A DNA stretch of 64,000 nucleotides from JAHRAW01 sp965226545 (GCA_965226545.1 OZ245364.1:868001-932000), one strand, 5' to 3'; positions 16,448 to 25,083 are shown, counted from the stretch's first letter. Notes: generated from the letters alone by a model not told the origin. A program made the numbers and translations.

Positions 16448-16630
16448 TGCTATACTCCCCCCGCAACAAACGGAAGAATCCCAACATGCAACAACCAACC
16501 CCCCAACCCCCCGCGCCGTTGCCGGCGTTTATCCGGCGTCTCGAGCAAAGCGATTCGTTTGCGGCGATGCGGTGTTGTATCCGCCGCCCGGTTTTCCGAT
16601 TTACACTTCGCAGATTCACTATCAATGCGG
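16448..16630 (+). pseudogene. chimeric gene stub: cysteine dioxygenase 5' end joined to aminotransferase fragment
   Basis: Bases 16448-16570 match 18709-18831 with four substitutions and no indel; they contain the -10 box, leader and first 27-28 codons of the cysteine dioxygenase gene. At the shared GCGGCGATG the sequence switches to a piece similar (about 87 percent over 62 bases) to aminotransferase bases 12497-12560, which in its own frame encodes DAVLYPPPGFPIYTSQIHYQ. The two pieces are in different frames, so nothing functional is encoded. It lies in the 344-base gap 16431-16774, whose remaining part holds the promoter of the next gene. Confidence 0.85.
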
Positions 16631-16675
16631 CGGCGGCTGGGTTTGTTATGGCGAAAAGGTAATTGAAAGGTTAAC

Positions 16676-16704
16676 TTGACATATCAAAGTAAAAAGGGTA
16701 TTTT
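16676..16704 (+). promoter_or_regulatory. sigma70-type promoter of the winged-helix/PIN-like gene
   Basis: A perfect TTGACA (16676-16681), 17 bases, then TATTTT (16699-16704). It lies 71 bases before the start codon and is one of the best promoter matches in the window. Confidence 0.65.
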
Positions 16705-16774
16705 TGTATCGTGTTTCGTGGCACTAAATTGAGTCGGTAAAAATCGCACTTAAAACAGCAATTTGAGGGCTGAA

Positions 16775-18610
16775 ATGTATTCATCCACGTTAACAAGTTT
16801 TGCAATGCTCAAGGTCAAGATTGACCAAGGCGGGGATTATCTTCAATATCTCCGCCCGTTTGTATTGCATGTACTGTCCGGACATCTGGACAACAAAAAC
16901 ATCACGGCAGAATTGGTTAAGGATGAAATTGTTAAGGATTTTGGAATGGTTATTCCTGACCGCACGGTGGAAGTTATGCTTAAACGCGTGCGCAAGGAAG
17001 GCATTATTGAGCGTTCAGACCACGCCTACCGTATATCCGGGCAGTTGCCCGATGACAGCAATCTGAATATGCAGCGCGGGCAGGCCAAGCGACATATTAA
17101 TTCGGTGGTTTATGGCCTTATGGAGTTTTCAAAAAATACGCGCCATCCATTTCAAAATGAAGATGATGCGATGGCGGCTTTATGCGCGTTTCTCGAAAAG
17201 TTCGAGATTCCTTGTTTGCGCGCTTTTCTTCGCAACACGACCATTCCTGATATTAATGGTGGGGTTGATGAAGCGACATTGACCGTGGTTGGGAAGTATG
17301 TTCTCAATCTGCACGAGCGCGAACCGATACTTTTCGATAGTTTTATGGTGGTAGTGCAAGGACATATGCTTGCCAATGCGCTTTTGTGTCCGGACCTTGA
17401 GCAAGCACCGAAAACGTTTAAGGAAGTATCTTTTTACTTGGATACGCCTGTGCTCATCGAATTGCTTGGGCTTGTCGATAAAAGCAAAGAGGCGGCATCC
17501 AAGGAATTGTTGCATCTTCTAAAAAGGCTCGGTGCGACGATTGCCGTTTTCCGACACACTAAAGAAGAGTTGGATGGAGTTATTAAGGGGTCGGCTTATT
17601 ATCTTGATCGCTACGATGCACGTAGCGAAATTGTGATGGAATCGCGTCGTGCCAACAGGTCTAAATCTGATTTGTTTTTCATTGCAGAAACTCTGGATGA
17701 ACGCCTTGATGAACTGGGGGTTGTTACTGAGTTCGAACCTGCATACAACGCGGAATTCCAAATTTCGGAGACTGTGTTTGAAGACGTGCTTGAAAAAGGA
17801 ATTGGCTATTCCAATGACAATGCCCGTTTGCATGACGTAAAGGCAGTGCGTAGCATTTATGCACTTCGAGCGGGGAAACGCGTCAAACGACTCGAGGACT
17901 GCGTCGCAGCTTTCGTCAGCAGTAATATCGCTTTTGCCAAAGTGGCAGATAACTACGGACGGGATCACGAATATAAAGAATCTCAAGAGGTTTCCACCGT
18001 TATAACCGACAACAGTTTGGTGAATTTGGTGTGGCTTAAGCTACCAATGGAGGCGACTGATTTGTCCAAGAAGGAAGTGCTTGCGAATGCCTATGCTTCT
18101 CAAATCCTGTCACCTGCAACTCTCAGCAAGATTCTGGAAGAGGCGGATAAATTGGTTGATAAAGGCGCCATCACGCCAGGAGACCTTAGTATCTTGCGCA
18201 ACAGTGTTTCTGTTCAAGACGAAGTGGCGCGTCAAACATTTGACGGCACCAAACCCTTATCAGAAGAACACTTTCGAAAAGCGGTCGCTAATTCATTTAA
18301 AGGCGATTTGCATAAAAATCTCTATCAGAAATATGCACCCTTTGCGGAGCATTTATCAACTATCATTTTGGGGGCGTTATTTGCCGCGTTTCTTGTTTTG
18401 TTGGCAGTCCCCATTTTCTTTTTAGCACCATATAAAGACGCTTCCGCCTATTTCTACGTAGCGGGTTTTTTTGCAGAAGTGTTGGTGACCGTATTAGTGA
18501 CCACTATTTTTTGGTCGAAACTTTGGCGATGGCTTAAAAAACTGCATGCAAAACTTCGGAGGTTTTTGTTGAACAAAATTGTGACCTTTTTGACAGCAAT
18601 AATTAATTAA
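16775..18610 (+). CDS. winged-helix, PIN-like nuclease and membrane-anchor protein, candidate defence gene
   Basis: A 611-residue protein that I cannot assign to a named family. Residues about 45-90 look like a winged helix (LVKDEIVKDFG ... VEVMLKRVRKEGIIER). Residues 218-420 look PIN-like, with acidic residues at the expected places: Asp223 in SFYLDTPVLIEL, Glu264/265 in HTKEELDGVI, Asp354 in ARLHDVKAVRSI and Asp412 in VITDNSLVNLVW. Two membrane helices (about 525-550 and 558-580) precede a very basic tail. The ATG at 16775 has GAGG 7 bases upstream. The AT-rich composition, own strong promoter, bracketing by the 123-bp repeat and neighbouring restriction genes point to an acquired, possibly anti-phage, RNA- or DNA-cleaving protein at the membrane. 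Nuclease function is inference. Confidence 0.6.
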   Translation: MYSSTLTSFAMLKVKIDQGGDYLQYLRPFVLHVLSGHLDNKNITAELVKDEIVKDFGMVIPDRTVEVMLKRVRKEGIIERSDHAYRISGQLPDDSNLNMQRGQAKRHINSVVYGLMEFSKNTRHPFQNEDDAMAALCAFLEKFEIPCLRAFLRNTTIPDINGGVDEATLTVVGKYVLNLHEREPILFDSFMVVVQGHMLANALLCPDLEQAPKTFKEVSFYLDTPVLIELLGLVDKSKEAASKELLHLLKRLGATIAVFRHTKEELDGVIKGSAYYLDRYDARSEIVMESRRANRSKSDLFFIAETLDERLDELGVVTEFEPAYNAEFQISETVFEDVLEKGIGYSNDNARLHDVKAVRSIYALRAGKRVKRLEDCVAAFVSSNIAFAKVADNYGRDHEYKESQEVSTVITDNSLVNLVWLKLPMEATDLSKKEVLANAYASQILSPATLSKILEEADKLVDKGAITPGDLSILRNSVSVQDEVARQTFDGTKPLSEEHFRKAVANSFKGDLHKNLYQKYAPFAEHLSTIILGALFAAFLVLLAVPIFFLAPYKDASAYFYVAGFFAEVLVTVLVTTIFWSKLWRWLKKLHAKLRRFLLNKIVTFLTAIIN

Positions 18611-18688
18611 CGCGCTGGCATTGATAAGTGGCGGGGGACAGATATGAAAAGTTGATTCGCGTTACAGTTGAGAAAGTCACAGCAAGCG

Positions 18689-18717
18689 TTCACCCCACCG
18701 CCCGCCAATGCTATACT
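18689..18717 (+). promoter_or_regulatory. putative promoter of the cysteine dioxygenase gene
   Basis: TTCACC (18689-18694), 17 bases, TATACT (18712-18717). The -10 box and leader are part of the 123-bp repeat; the -35 region is not. Confidence 0.45.
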
Positions 18718-18831
18718 CCCCCCGCAACAAACGGAAGAATCCCAACATGCAACAACCATCCCCCCAACACCCCGCGCCGTTGCCGGTGTTTATCCAGCGT
18801 CTCGAGCAAAGCGATTCGTTTGCGGCGATGC
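18709..18831 (+). repeat. 123-bp repeat, intact copy (cysteine dioxygenase 5' end)
   Basis: The same 123 bases occur at 16448-16570 with four substitutions. Together the copies bracket the gene 16775-18610 as direct repeats 2261 bases apart. Confidence 0.9.
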
Positions 18832-19325
18832 AGCGGGTGGTGGCGCAAACTGAGTTGGCTTTGATTGACTTTTCGCCGTATTATTTTTTTGATGAGGGCG
18901 GGTATACGCGCAGTTTGTTGCATGTCGGCGATGCGTTCGAAATGATTTTGATTTGTTGGGCGCGCGGGCAGAAATCCGAACTGCATGACCACGCCGATTC
19001 GCAGTGCATGATGTGTTGCTTGGAAGGCGCGTTGCTCGAGCGGCGGTATCGGCGCGAGCGGCACAACGGCGGCGCGGCGCAATTGCGCGAGTGCGACGAA
19101 GGCACCTTGACGCCGCATCAGTGGAGCGCGATTAATAATGACATCGGGCTGCATGAAATCGTCAACGTGCATGCCGGGCGTTCGGTGTCGTTGCATCTGT
19201 ACATTCCGGAGATTGCCAGTTGCACGATTTACGACCGCGATTGTTGCGCGGTGCGGCAAACCGACAGCGTGTTTCATCGGCATTGGCGCATTGACGATTC
19301 GGGCGGCGGCGCGCGCATCAAATAA
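18747..19325 (+). CDS. cysteine dioxygenase
   Basis: A 192-residue cupin. SELHDHADSQC carries the HxH iron ligands and the cysteine that in type I enzymes crosslinks to a tyrosine; GLHEIVN gives the third His and VSLHLYIPE the tyrosine. These enzymes oxidise cysteine to cysteine sulfinate with O2, the entry to taurine or pyruvate plus sulfite. The ATG at 18747 gives a proline-rich start. Its first codons are duplicated at 16486-16570, the border of an inserted gene. Confidence 0.85.
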   Translation: MQQPSPQHPAPLPVFIQRLEQSDSFAAMQRVVAQTELALIDFSPYYFFDEGGYTRSLLHVGDAFEMILICWARGQKSELHDHADSQCMMCCLEGALLERRYRRERHNGGAAQLRECDEGTLTPHQWSAINNDIGLHEIVNVHAGRSVSLHLYIPEIASCTIYDRDCCAVRQTDSVFHRHWRIDDSGGGARIK

Positions 19326-19340
19326 CCAGCCGCGCGTGCG

Positions 19341-19369
19341 TTGCGCTTGGCAAGGCGGCGGCGTATAAT
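19341..19369 (+). promoter_or_regulatory. putative sigma70 promoter of secD
   Basis: TTGCGC (19341-19346), 17 bases, TATAAT (19364-19369), giving a leader of about 110 bases before the secD ATG. Confidence 0.5.
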
Positions 19370-19484
19370 CGGCGGCTTGTTTTGTCGCGTACGCCAGCCA
19401 ACAATTGTGTACGAAAATCTTTCGGCAACTCGCCGTCCAATCCCGCGTCGACCGGTTGTCGCCGACCATTAATGTGTTAACTCG

Positions 19485-21368
19485 ATGTTAAATCAAACCG
19501 CTTGGTGGAAGCACCTGATGATTACGCTGGTCTTGGCGGTCGGCGTGTTTTATGCGTTGCCGAATGTGTTTGGCAACGACCCGGGCATCCAAATTCGCGG
19601 CGCGCGCGGCTGGGCCGTCGATGCCGAAACGCTTGCCAATGTCGAGGCGGCGTTGGACACCGAGTCGATTTTGGTCAAGGCGATGGCGCGCGACGCCGAC
19701 AGCATCAAGATTCGTTTTATCGACAGCGAAGACCAACTGCGCGCGCGCGATGTGATTGAGCGGCGGCTCGGCAACGGCTACACCACCGCATTGACGCTGC
19801 TGTCCGGCGCGCCGACTTGGTTGACCAACTCCGGCGCCAAGCCGATGTATCTCGGGTTGGATTTGCGCGGCGGCGTGCATTTTCTGCTCGAGGTCGATAT
19901 GGAAAGCGCGCTCGGGCGCACGCGCGAACGCTATGTCGGCGACATCAAAAGCGTGTTGCGCGACGGGCTGGTGCGCTATCGCAATGTGCGCGTCACTTCG
20001 GCCGGCGAAATTGAAGTGGCGTTGCGCGACCCGGGCAAACTCGAACAAGCGGTTAACTTAATCGAAGGGCAACTGCCCGAATTGCGCGCGCGCGAAGACG
20101 CCTCGCGCGACGGCGCATTGATTGTCGCGCTCGATGCCGAACGCATCGCCGAGATTAAAACCTTTGCGCTCGAACAAAACATGACCGCGCTTCGCAATCG
20201 CATCGACCAACTCGGCGTCGCCGAGCCGGTGGTGCAGCAACAAGGCGAAGACCGATTGGTGATTCAACTGCCGGGCGTGCAGGACACCGCGCGCGCCAAA
20301 CGCATTTTGGGGCGCGCGGCGACGCTGGAGATTCGTCTGGTCGATGAAGAGCGCAACGCCGCCTCGGTCGACAATGGGCGCGCGCCGCCCGGTTCGCGCC
20401 TGTATAAATTCCGCGACGACCGGCGCATTTTGTTGTTTAAGCGGGTCGTGTATTCGGGCGAAAACATCATCGATGCGGCCGCGAGCATCGACACCCAATC
20501 CGGCTCGCCGATTGTCAGCATCACGCTGGACGCGGCCGGCGCGCGCATCAATCAACAAGTGACCGGCGCCAATGTCGGCAATCGAATGGCCGTGGTGTAT
20601 TTGGAAACCACCTCGCAAGTCAAGCGCGACGAAGACGGCAACATCGAACGCGGCGCACAAGGCCGGCCGATTCGCGTAACCGGCAAAATCGAGGAAGTGT
20701 TGACCGCGCCGGTGATTCGCGACCAACTGGGCAAACGGTTTCAGATTGAAGGCTTGGACAGCGTCGCCGAAGCGCGCGATTTGGCGTTGATGTTGCGCGC
20801 CGGCGCCTTGGCTGCGCCGGTCGAAATCGTCGAAGAACGCACCGTCGGCCCAAGCCTCGGTCAAGCCAACATCAGTCGCGGCTTCGCCTCGGTGATGGCC
20901 GGGTTTTTGTTGGTGCTGGTGTTTATGCTGGTGTATTACCGCATGTTCGGCGCAACCGCCACGGTTGCATTGACCGTCAATTTGGTGCTGATGGTCGCCG
21001 TGCTGTCGATGTTTCAGGCGACGCTGACATTGCCGGGCATCGCCGGCATCGTGCTCACCGTCGGCATGGCGGTCGATGCCAACGTGCTGATTTTCGAGCG
21101 CATCCGCGAAGAGGTGCGCAACGGCAACTCGCCGCAAGCCAGCATTCACATCGGCTATGACCGCGCCTTGCTGACGATTGTCGACGCCAACATCACAACC
21201 TTAATCGCCGCGATTGTGCTGTTTAATTTCGGCACCGGGCCGATTAAGGGCTTTGCGGTTACCTTGAGCATCGGCATCTTAACGTCGATGTTCACCGCGA
21301 TTATGTTTACCCGCGCGATTATCAATTGGCGTTATGGCGGCAAAAAAGTCGCGAAGTTGTCGATTTAA
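19485..21368 (+). CDS. secD: protein translocase subunit SecD
   Basis: A 627-residue RND-type membrane protein that helps pull secreted proteins through SecYEG using the proton gradient. An N-terminal membrane helix is followed by the large periplasmic P1 region, including YLGLDLRGGVHFLLEVD, then five C-terminal helices with the family motifs GIVLTVGMAVDANVLIFERIREE and TTLIAAIVLFNFGTGPIKGFAVTL. Length is normal. No yajC precedes it here (cysteine dioxygenase does). secF follows after 147 bases of repeat-rich DNA. Confidence 0.95.
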   Translation: MLNQTAWWKHLMITLVLAVGVFYALPNVFGNDPGIQIRGARGWAVDAETLANVEAALDTESILVKAMARDADSIKIRFIDSEDQLRARDVIERRLGNGYTTALTLLSGAPTWLTNSGAKPMYLGLDLRGGVHFLLEVDMESALGRTRERYVGDIKSVLRDGLVRYRNVRVTSAGEIEVALRDPGKLEQAVNLIEGQLPELRAREDASRDGALIVALDAERIAEIKTFALEQNMTALRNRIDQLGVAEPVVQQQGEDRLVIQLPGVQDTARAKRILGRAATLEIRLVDEERNAASVDNGRAPPGSRLYKFRDDRRILLFKRVVYSGENIIDAAASIDTQSGSPIVSITLDAAGARINQQVTGANVGNRMAVVYLETTSQVKRDEDGNIERGAQGRPIRVTGKIEEVLTAPVIRDQLGKRFQIEGLDSVAEARDLALMLRAGALAAPVEIVEERTVGPSLGQANISRGFASVMAGFLLVLVFMLVYYRMFGATATVALTVNLVLMVAVLSMFQATLTLPGIAGIVLTVGMAVDANVLIFERIREEVRNGNSPQASIHIGYDRALLTIVDANITTLIAAIVLFNFGTGPIKGFAVTLSIGILTSMFTAIMFTRAIINWRYGGKKVAKLSI

Positions 21369-21370
21369 TT

Positions 21371-21440
21371 TTTGTTTGATTCTCATTGGATTCTCATTTA
21401 ACTTGCATTTAACTTACATTTAACTTTGATTTGATTGTTG
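21371..21440. repeat. degenerate 11-12 bp repeat between secD and secF
   Basis: Units of the type gattctcatt and taacttgcat, taacttacat, taactttgat follow one another in the 147-base gap. The genes on both sides are intact. Confidence 0.6.
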
Positions 21441-21515
21441 GTTAATTCTTATCAAGTTCATTCGACTCCGTTGCGCTTCGCCGCACTTCATCAACCACTT
21501 CACCCAATTTAATTA

Positions 21516-22520
21516 ATGGAATTTTTTCGCGAACAAACCCGCATCAACTTCATCGCCGGGCGCCACATCGCAGCGGCGCTTTCGCTGGCGTTGATAGCGG
21601 CCGGGTTGGCGTCGTTGTTTTTGCGCGGCTTAAATTTCGGCATCGATTTCAGCGGCGGCACCTTGGTCGAAGTCGGCTATGAACAGCCGATAGAGATTGA
21701 AACGGTGCGCACCACCCTGTCCGACGGCGGCTTTGCCGACGCGGTCGTGCAGCATTTCGGCACGGCGCGCGATGTATTGGTGCGCCTGCCGGCCGGCGAC
21801 GCGCAATCCGAACAAGCCGCGCGACTCGGCGAGCGCTTGGTCGGCGTGTTGCGCGCGCCGTTTGACGAGGAATTAATCGACAGCGCCCCGGGCGGGCTGC
21901 AGCAATGCGTAAGCGGCGACGGCGCCGCCGAATGCCGCGTGCAGATGCGGCGCGTCGAATTCGTCGGGCCGCAAGTCGGCGATGAACTCACCAACCAAGG
22001 CGGCTTGGCGATGTTGTACGCATTGATTGGCATTTTGATTTACGTCACCTTTCGATTTGAATGGCGCTTTGCGGTCGGTTCGGTGATTGCGTTGGCGCAC
22101 GATGTCATCATCACGCTCGGCGTGTTTTCGATTTTTCAATTTGATTTTTCACTGTCGGTGTTGGCCGCGGTGTTGGCGGTGATAGGTTATTCACTCAACG
22201 ACACCATCGTGGTATACGACCGCATCCGCGAAAACTTCCGCAAGATGCGCAAAAACCAAGTGCCGGAAATCATCAACCGCGCAATCAACCAAACCTTGCC
22301 GCGCACCGTGTTGACTTCGCTGACCACCTTAATCGTCGTGTTGACATTGCTGTTGTTTGGCGGCGAAGTGATTCGCGGGTTTTCGCTGGCGTTGTTGGTC
22401 GGCGTCATCATCGGCACCTATTCCTCCATCTTTGTCGCCAGCCCGGCGGTGATTGCGCTCGGCATCACCCGCGAACACATGGCGCCGGTTAAAAAAGAAG
22501 GCGCCGACGCCGCGCCTTAA
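21516..22520 (+). CDS. secF: protein translocase subunit SecF
   Basis: A 334-residue partner of SecD with six membrane helices. GLNFGIDFSGGTLVEV is the conserved periplasmic entry motif; VLAAVLAVIGYSLNDTIVVYDRIREN and RTVLTSLTTLIVVLTLLLFGG are the helix-4 and helix-5 signatures. It works as the second half of the SecDF motor in the inner membrane. Length is normal. Confidence 0.95.
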   Translation: MEFFREQTRINFIAGRHIAAALSLALIAAGLASLFLRGLNFGIDFSGGTLVEVGYEQPIEIETVRTTLSDGGFADAVVQHFGTARDVLVRLPAGDAQSEQAARLGERLVGVLRAPFDEELIDSAPGGLQQCVSGDGAAECRVQMRRVEFVGPQVGDELTNQGGLAMLYALIGILIYVTFRFEWRFAVGSVIALAHDVIITLGVFSIFQFDFSLSVLAAVLAVIGYSLNDTIVVYDRIRENFRKMRKNQVPEIINRAINQTLPRTVLTSLTTLIVVLTLLLFGGEVIRGFSLALLVGVIIGTYSSIFVASPAVIALGITREHMAPVKKEGADAAP

Positions 22521-22540
22521 GCCGGCGCATCGATGCGTTT

Positions 22541-23062
22541 ATGCGCTGCCCGTATTGTTTTGCATCCGACACCCGCGTCGTCGATTCGCGACTTGGCGAA
22601 GATGGCGAGCGCGTGCGACGGCGCGAATGCCAAGCGTGCGACGCGCGATTTACGACGTTTGAAGAGGTTGTGTTTGAGATGCCGTTGGTGGTCAAAGCCG
22701 ACGGGCGGCGCGAAAAATTTTGTGAAGACAACCTGCGCAACGGCATGATGCGCGCGTTGGAAAAACGTCCGGTCGCGGCTGAGGCGGTCGAAAGCGCGGT
22801 CAAGCGGGTGATGCGCCGCTTTACCCATCAAGGCGAAGCCGAAATCGCCGCCGCGCAAATCGGCGAAGCGGTGATGGCCGAACTTGCCGAATTGGACGAG
22901 GTTGCGTATGTGCGTTTTGCCTCGGTGTATCGACGGTTTCGCGATGTCAATGCATTCGGCGATGAAGTCGCGCGCTTGAAGCGCGACGCCGGCGACGCAA
23001 AAAAATCCGAGCCGCGGCGCGCGCCCAAACTTTCCCTGTTTGCCGGCGGCAAAAAAGATTAA
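22541..23062 (+). CDS. nrdR: transcriptional repressor NrdR
   Basis: A 173-residue repressor of ribonucleotide reductase genes. The zinc ribbon MRCPYCFASDTRVVDSR ... CQACDARFTTFE is complete (CxxC twice) and is followed by the ATP-cone domain (VVKADGRREKF ... FASVYRRFRDV). It senses ATP/dATP through the cone. In many gammaproteobacteria nrdR heads the ribD operon, as here: ribD begins 5 bases after its stop. Confidence 0.95.
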   Translation: MRCPYCFASDTRVVDSRLGEDGERVRRRECQACDARFTTFEEVVFEMPLVVKADGRREKFCEDNLRNGMMRALEKRPVAAEAVESAVKRVMRRFTHQGEAEIAAAQIGEAVMAELAELDEVAYVRFASVYRRFRDVNAFGDEVARLKRDAGDAKKSEPRRAPKLSLFAGGKKD

Positions 23063-23067
23063 CCCGC

Positions 23068-24378
23068 ATGCCCGGCGGCGCGCCCTTTAATCGCAGCATT
23101 GACGCCGACGACCGCCGCCACATGGCGCGCGCCCTGCAATTGGCGGCAAACGCCGACGGGCGCGTGCATCCCAATCCGCGCGTCGGTTGCGTGTTGGTCG
23201 CCGACGGCAACGTCGTCGGCGAAGGCTGGCATCATCGCGCCGGCGATGCGCACGCCGAAGCCGTCGCCTTGGCGCAAGCCGCGCAATCGCAATCGCGCCC
23301 GACCACCGCCTACATCACCCTCGAGCCGTGCGCGCATCATGGGCGCACGCCGCCATGCGTCGAGTCATTAATTAACGCCGGCATTGCGCGCGCGGTGATT
23401 GCGATGCCGGATCCGAACCCGCGCGTCAACGGCGCCGGCATCGCCGCCTTAACCGAAGCCGGGGTGGAAGTGTGCGTCGGGCTCGAGCGCGCGCACGCCG
23501 AACAATTGAATCGCGGCTTTTGCATGCGCATGCGCGCAGGTCGCCCTTGGGTTGCGCTTAAAATCGCGGCCAGCCTCGATGGCAAAACCGCGCTTGCCGA
23601 CGGGCAGAGTCAATGGATTAGCGGCGCGGCTGCGCGCGCCGATGTACATCGACGCCGCGCGATGAGTTCAGCCATCTTGACCGGCATCGGCACTGTGATG
23701 CATGACAATCCGCAATTAACCGCGCGCGTCGCCGACACCAACGTCGATGCCAATGTTAATGTTGACACTGATGTCGATGTCGATATCGATATCGATATCG
23801 ATATTAACTATCAGCCGCTTCGCGTTGTGTTGGACGGCGCACTTGGCATCGATGCGAATGCGAAAGTGTTGCAGCCGCCCGGCAAAGTGTTGGTGTTGGC
23901 CGGGCGCGATGCCGTTGTACGATGCGGCGCGCAATTGGCGGCGCAGGCGCAAGGCGATATCATCGTGGCGGCGTGTGCGTTGCGCGATGGGCGGTTGGAT
24001 TTGCGCGCGGTGATGCGCGAATTGGCGGCGCGTGAAATTAACGAAGTGTTGGTCGAAGCCGGCGCGCGGTTATGCACGGCATTGCTCGCCGATGAGTTGG
24101 TCGATGAGATTATTCTTTATGTCGCCGCGCGGTTGCTTGGCGATGATGCGCGCGGAATGTTTGCATTGCCGGGCTTGGCTTCGCTCGATGCGCGGCATTT
24201 TAAACGCCGATTGGCGTTTCGTCAGGCGACGTTAATCGGCGCGGATGTGCGGTTGTTGTTGGATGTGGTCGATGACGGTGACGGTGATGGTGACGGTAAC
24301 AGTAACGACACCATTAAAAGTAACGATGAAAGTAACAGTGACAATGACAATGAAAGTGACAGTGACAGTGCAAGTTAA
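23068..24378 (+). CDS. ribD: bifunctional riboflavin deaminase/reductase RibD with low-complexity insert and tail
   Basis: A 436-residue enzyme for steps two and three of riboflavin synthesis. The N-terminal deaminase has the zinc motifs DAHAEAVAL and PCAHHGRTPPC; the reductase domain has KIAASLDGKTALADG, TGIGTVMHDNPQLTAR and EVLVEAGARL. Two parts are not family sequence: about 23 residues near 225-247 (DVDVDIDIDIDIN) in the loop after PQLTAR, and a tail from about residue 400 (DGDGDGDGNSN to SDSDSAS). Both are translations of 6-bp DNA repeats. The insert falls in a naturally variable loop and the tail follows the folded domain, so the enzyme probably remains active. Confidence 0.93.
   Translation: MPGGAPFNRSIDADDRRHMARALQLAANADGRVHPNPRVGCVLVADGNVVGEGWHHRAGDAHAEAVALAQAAQSQSRPTTAYITLEPCAHHGRTPPCVESLINAGIARAVIAMPDPNPRVNGAGIAALTEAGVEVCVGLERAHAEQLNRGFCMRMRAGRPWVALKIAASLDGKTALADGQSQWISGAAARADVHRRRAMSSAILTGIGTVMHDNPQLTARVADTNVDANVNVDTDVDVDIDIDIDINYQPLRVVLDGALGIDANAKVLQPPGKVLVLAGRDAVVRCGAQLAAQAQGDIIVAACALRDGRLDLRAVMRELAAREINEVLVEAGARLCTALLADELVDEIILYVAARLLGDDARGMFALPGLASLDARHFKRRLAFRQATLIGADVRLLLDVVDDGDGDGDGNSNDTIKSNDESNSDNDNESDSDSAS
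23746..23808 (+). repeat. 6-bp repeat inside ribD (gatgtc/gatatc units)
   Basis: A run of gatgtc, gatatc and aatgtt hexamers encodes the Asp-Val/Asp-Ile insert of the RibD reductase domain. The period of 6 keeps the frame. Confidence 0.9.
24271..24375 (+). repeat. 6-bp repeat forming the ribD 3' end (ggtgac/agtgac units)
   Basis: About 17 degenerate hexamers (ggtgac, ggtaac, agtaac, agtgac, aatgac) make up the acidic, Asn/Ser-rich RibD tail to the stop codon. Confidence 0.9.
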
Positions 24379-24444
24379 CCGCAATGACGATGTCGTCGAC
24401 GACAGTGTCGCCGCCACAGTCGCAACGTCGCGGGCGAGTTGACC

Positions 24445-25083
24445 GTGTTTAGCGGAATTGTGCGCGCGCGCGGTGTGGTGCATTCGAATCAGTGCGGCGA
24501 CGGTGCGGCGTTGGAGATTGCGGTGGACGATGCGAATTTTCGCGCGGCGGTCGGCGACAGCGTTGCGGTCAACGGCGCGTGTTTGACGGTGGCGCGGCTC
24601 GATGCAAAATCGGCGCGGCTTGGGTTTGACGTCTCGGCTGAGACTTTGGATAAATGTTTAATCGGTCAATGGCAAATCGGACGCGAAGTTAACTTGGAAC
24701 CGGCGCTTGAGTTTAATGCGCCGGTCGGCGGGCATTTGGTTGGCGGGCATGTCGACGGCGTTGGCGTGGTGACCGCACGACAAACTTGCGACAATGCATT
24801 TGTGCGGATGACATTTGAAACCGCGCAATCGCTCGGCAAATTGATTGCGCCGAAAGGGTCGATAGCCGTCGACGGCGTTGGCTTGACCGTCAACACGGTC
24901 GATGATTGCGCCGCGCACTGTGTCAGCGCGTTTGCGGTGATGTTGGTGCCGCACACTTTGGCCAACACCACCTTGGGTGCATTGCAGCCCGGCGCACGCG
25001 TGCATTTGGAAGTTGATTTAATTGCGCGTTATGTGCATCGGCTTGCGCAGTTTGCCGCGCAAAACAATTCGGCGAGTGAATGA
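24445..25083 (+). CDS. ribE: riboflavin synthase (alpha subunit)
   Basis: A 212-residue two-barrel enzyme that makes riboflavin from two molecules of 6,7-dimethyl-8-ribityllumazine. The GTG start at 24445 yields MFSGIV, matching the family N-terminus MFTGIV; a TTG at 24439 is the alternative. The two barrel repeats are seen as SVAVNGACLTVAR with VDGVGVV, and SIAVDGVGLTVN. It lies 66 bases after ribD and overlaps ribBA by ATGA. Confidence 0.9.
   Translation: MFSGIVRARGVVHSNQCGDGAALEIAVDDANFRAAVGDSVAVNGACLTVARLDAKSARLGFDVSAETLDKCLIGQWQIGREVNLEPALEFNAPVGGHLVGGHVDGVGVVTARQTCDNAFVRMTFETAQSLGKLIAPKGSIAVDGVGLTVNTVDDCAAHCVSAFAVMLVPHTLANTTLGALQPGARVHLEVDLIARYVHRLAQFAAQNNSASE

Noticed and set aside
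13356..18746. Classic genomic island with integrase or insertion sequence
   Set aside because: No transposase, integrase, terminal inverted repeats or tRNA target was found. The flanking duplications derive from core gene ends, not from element ends.
22900..23100. FMN riboswitch upstream of ribD
   Set aside because: Only 5 bases separate nrdR and ribD, and no RFN-element sequence blocks were recognised here or before nrdR.
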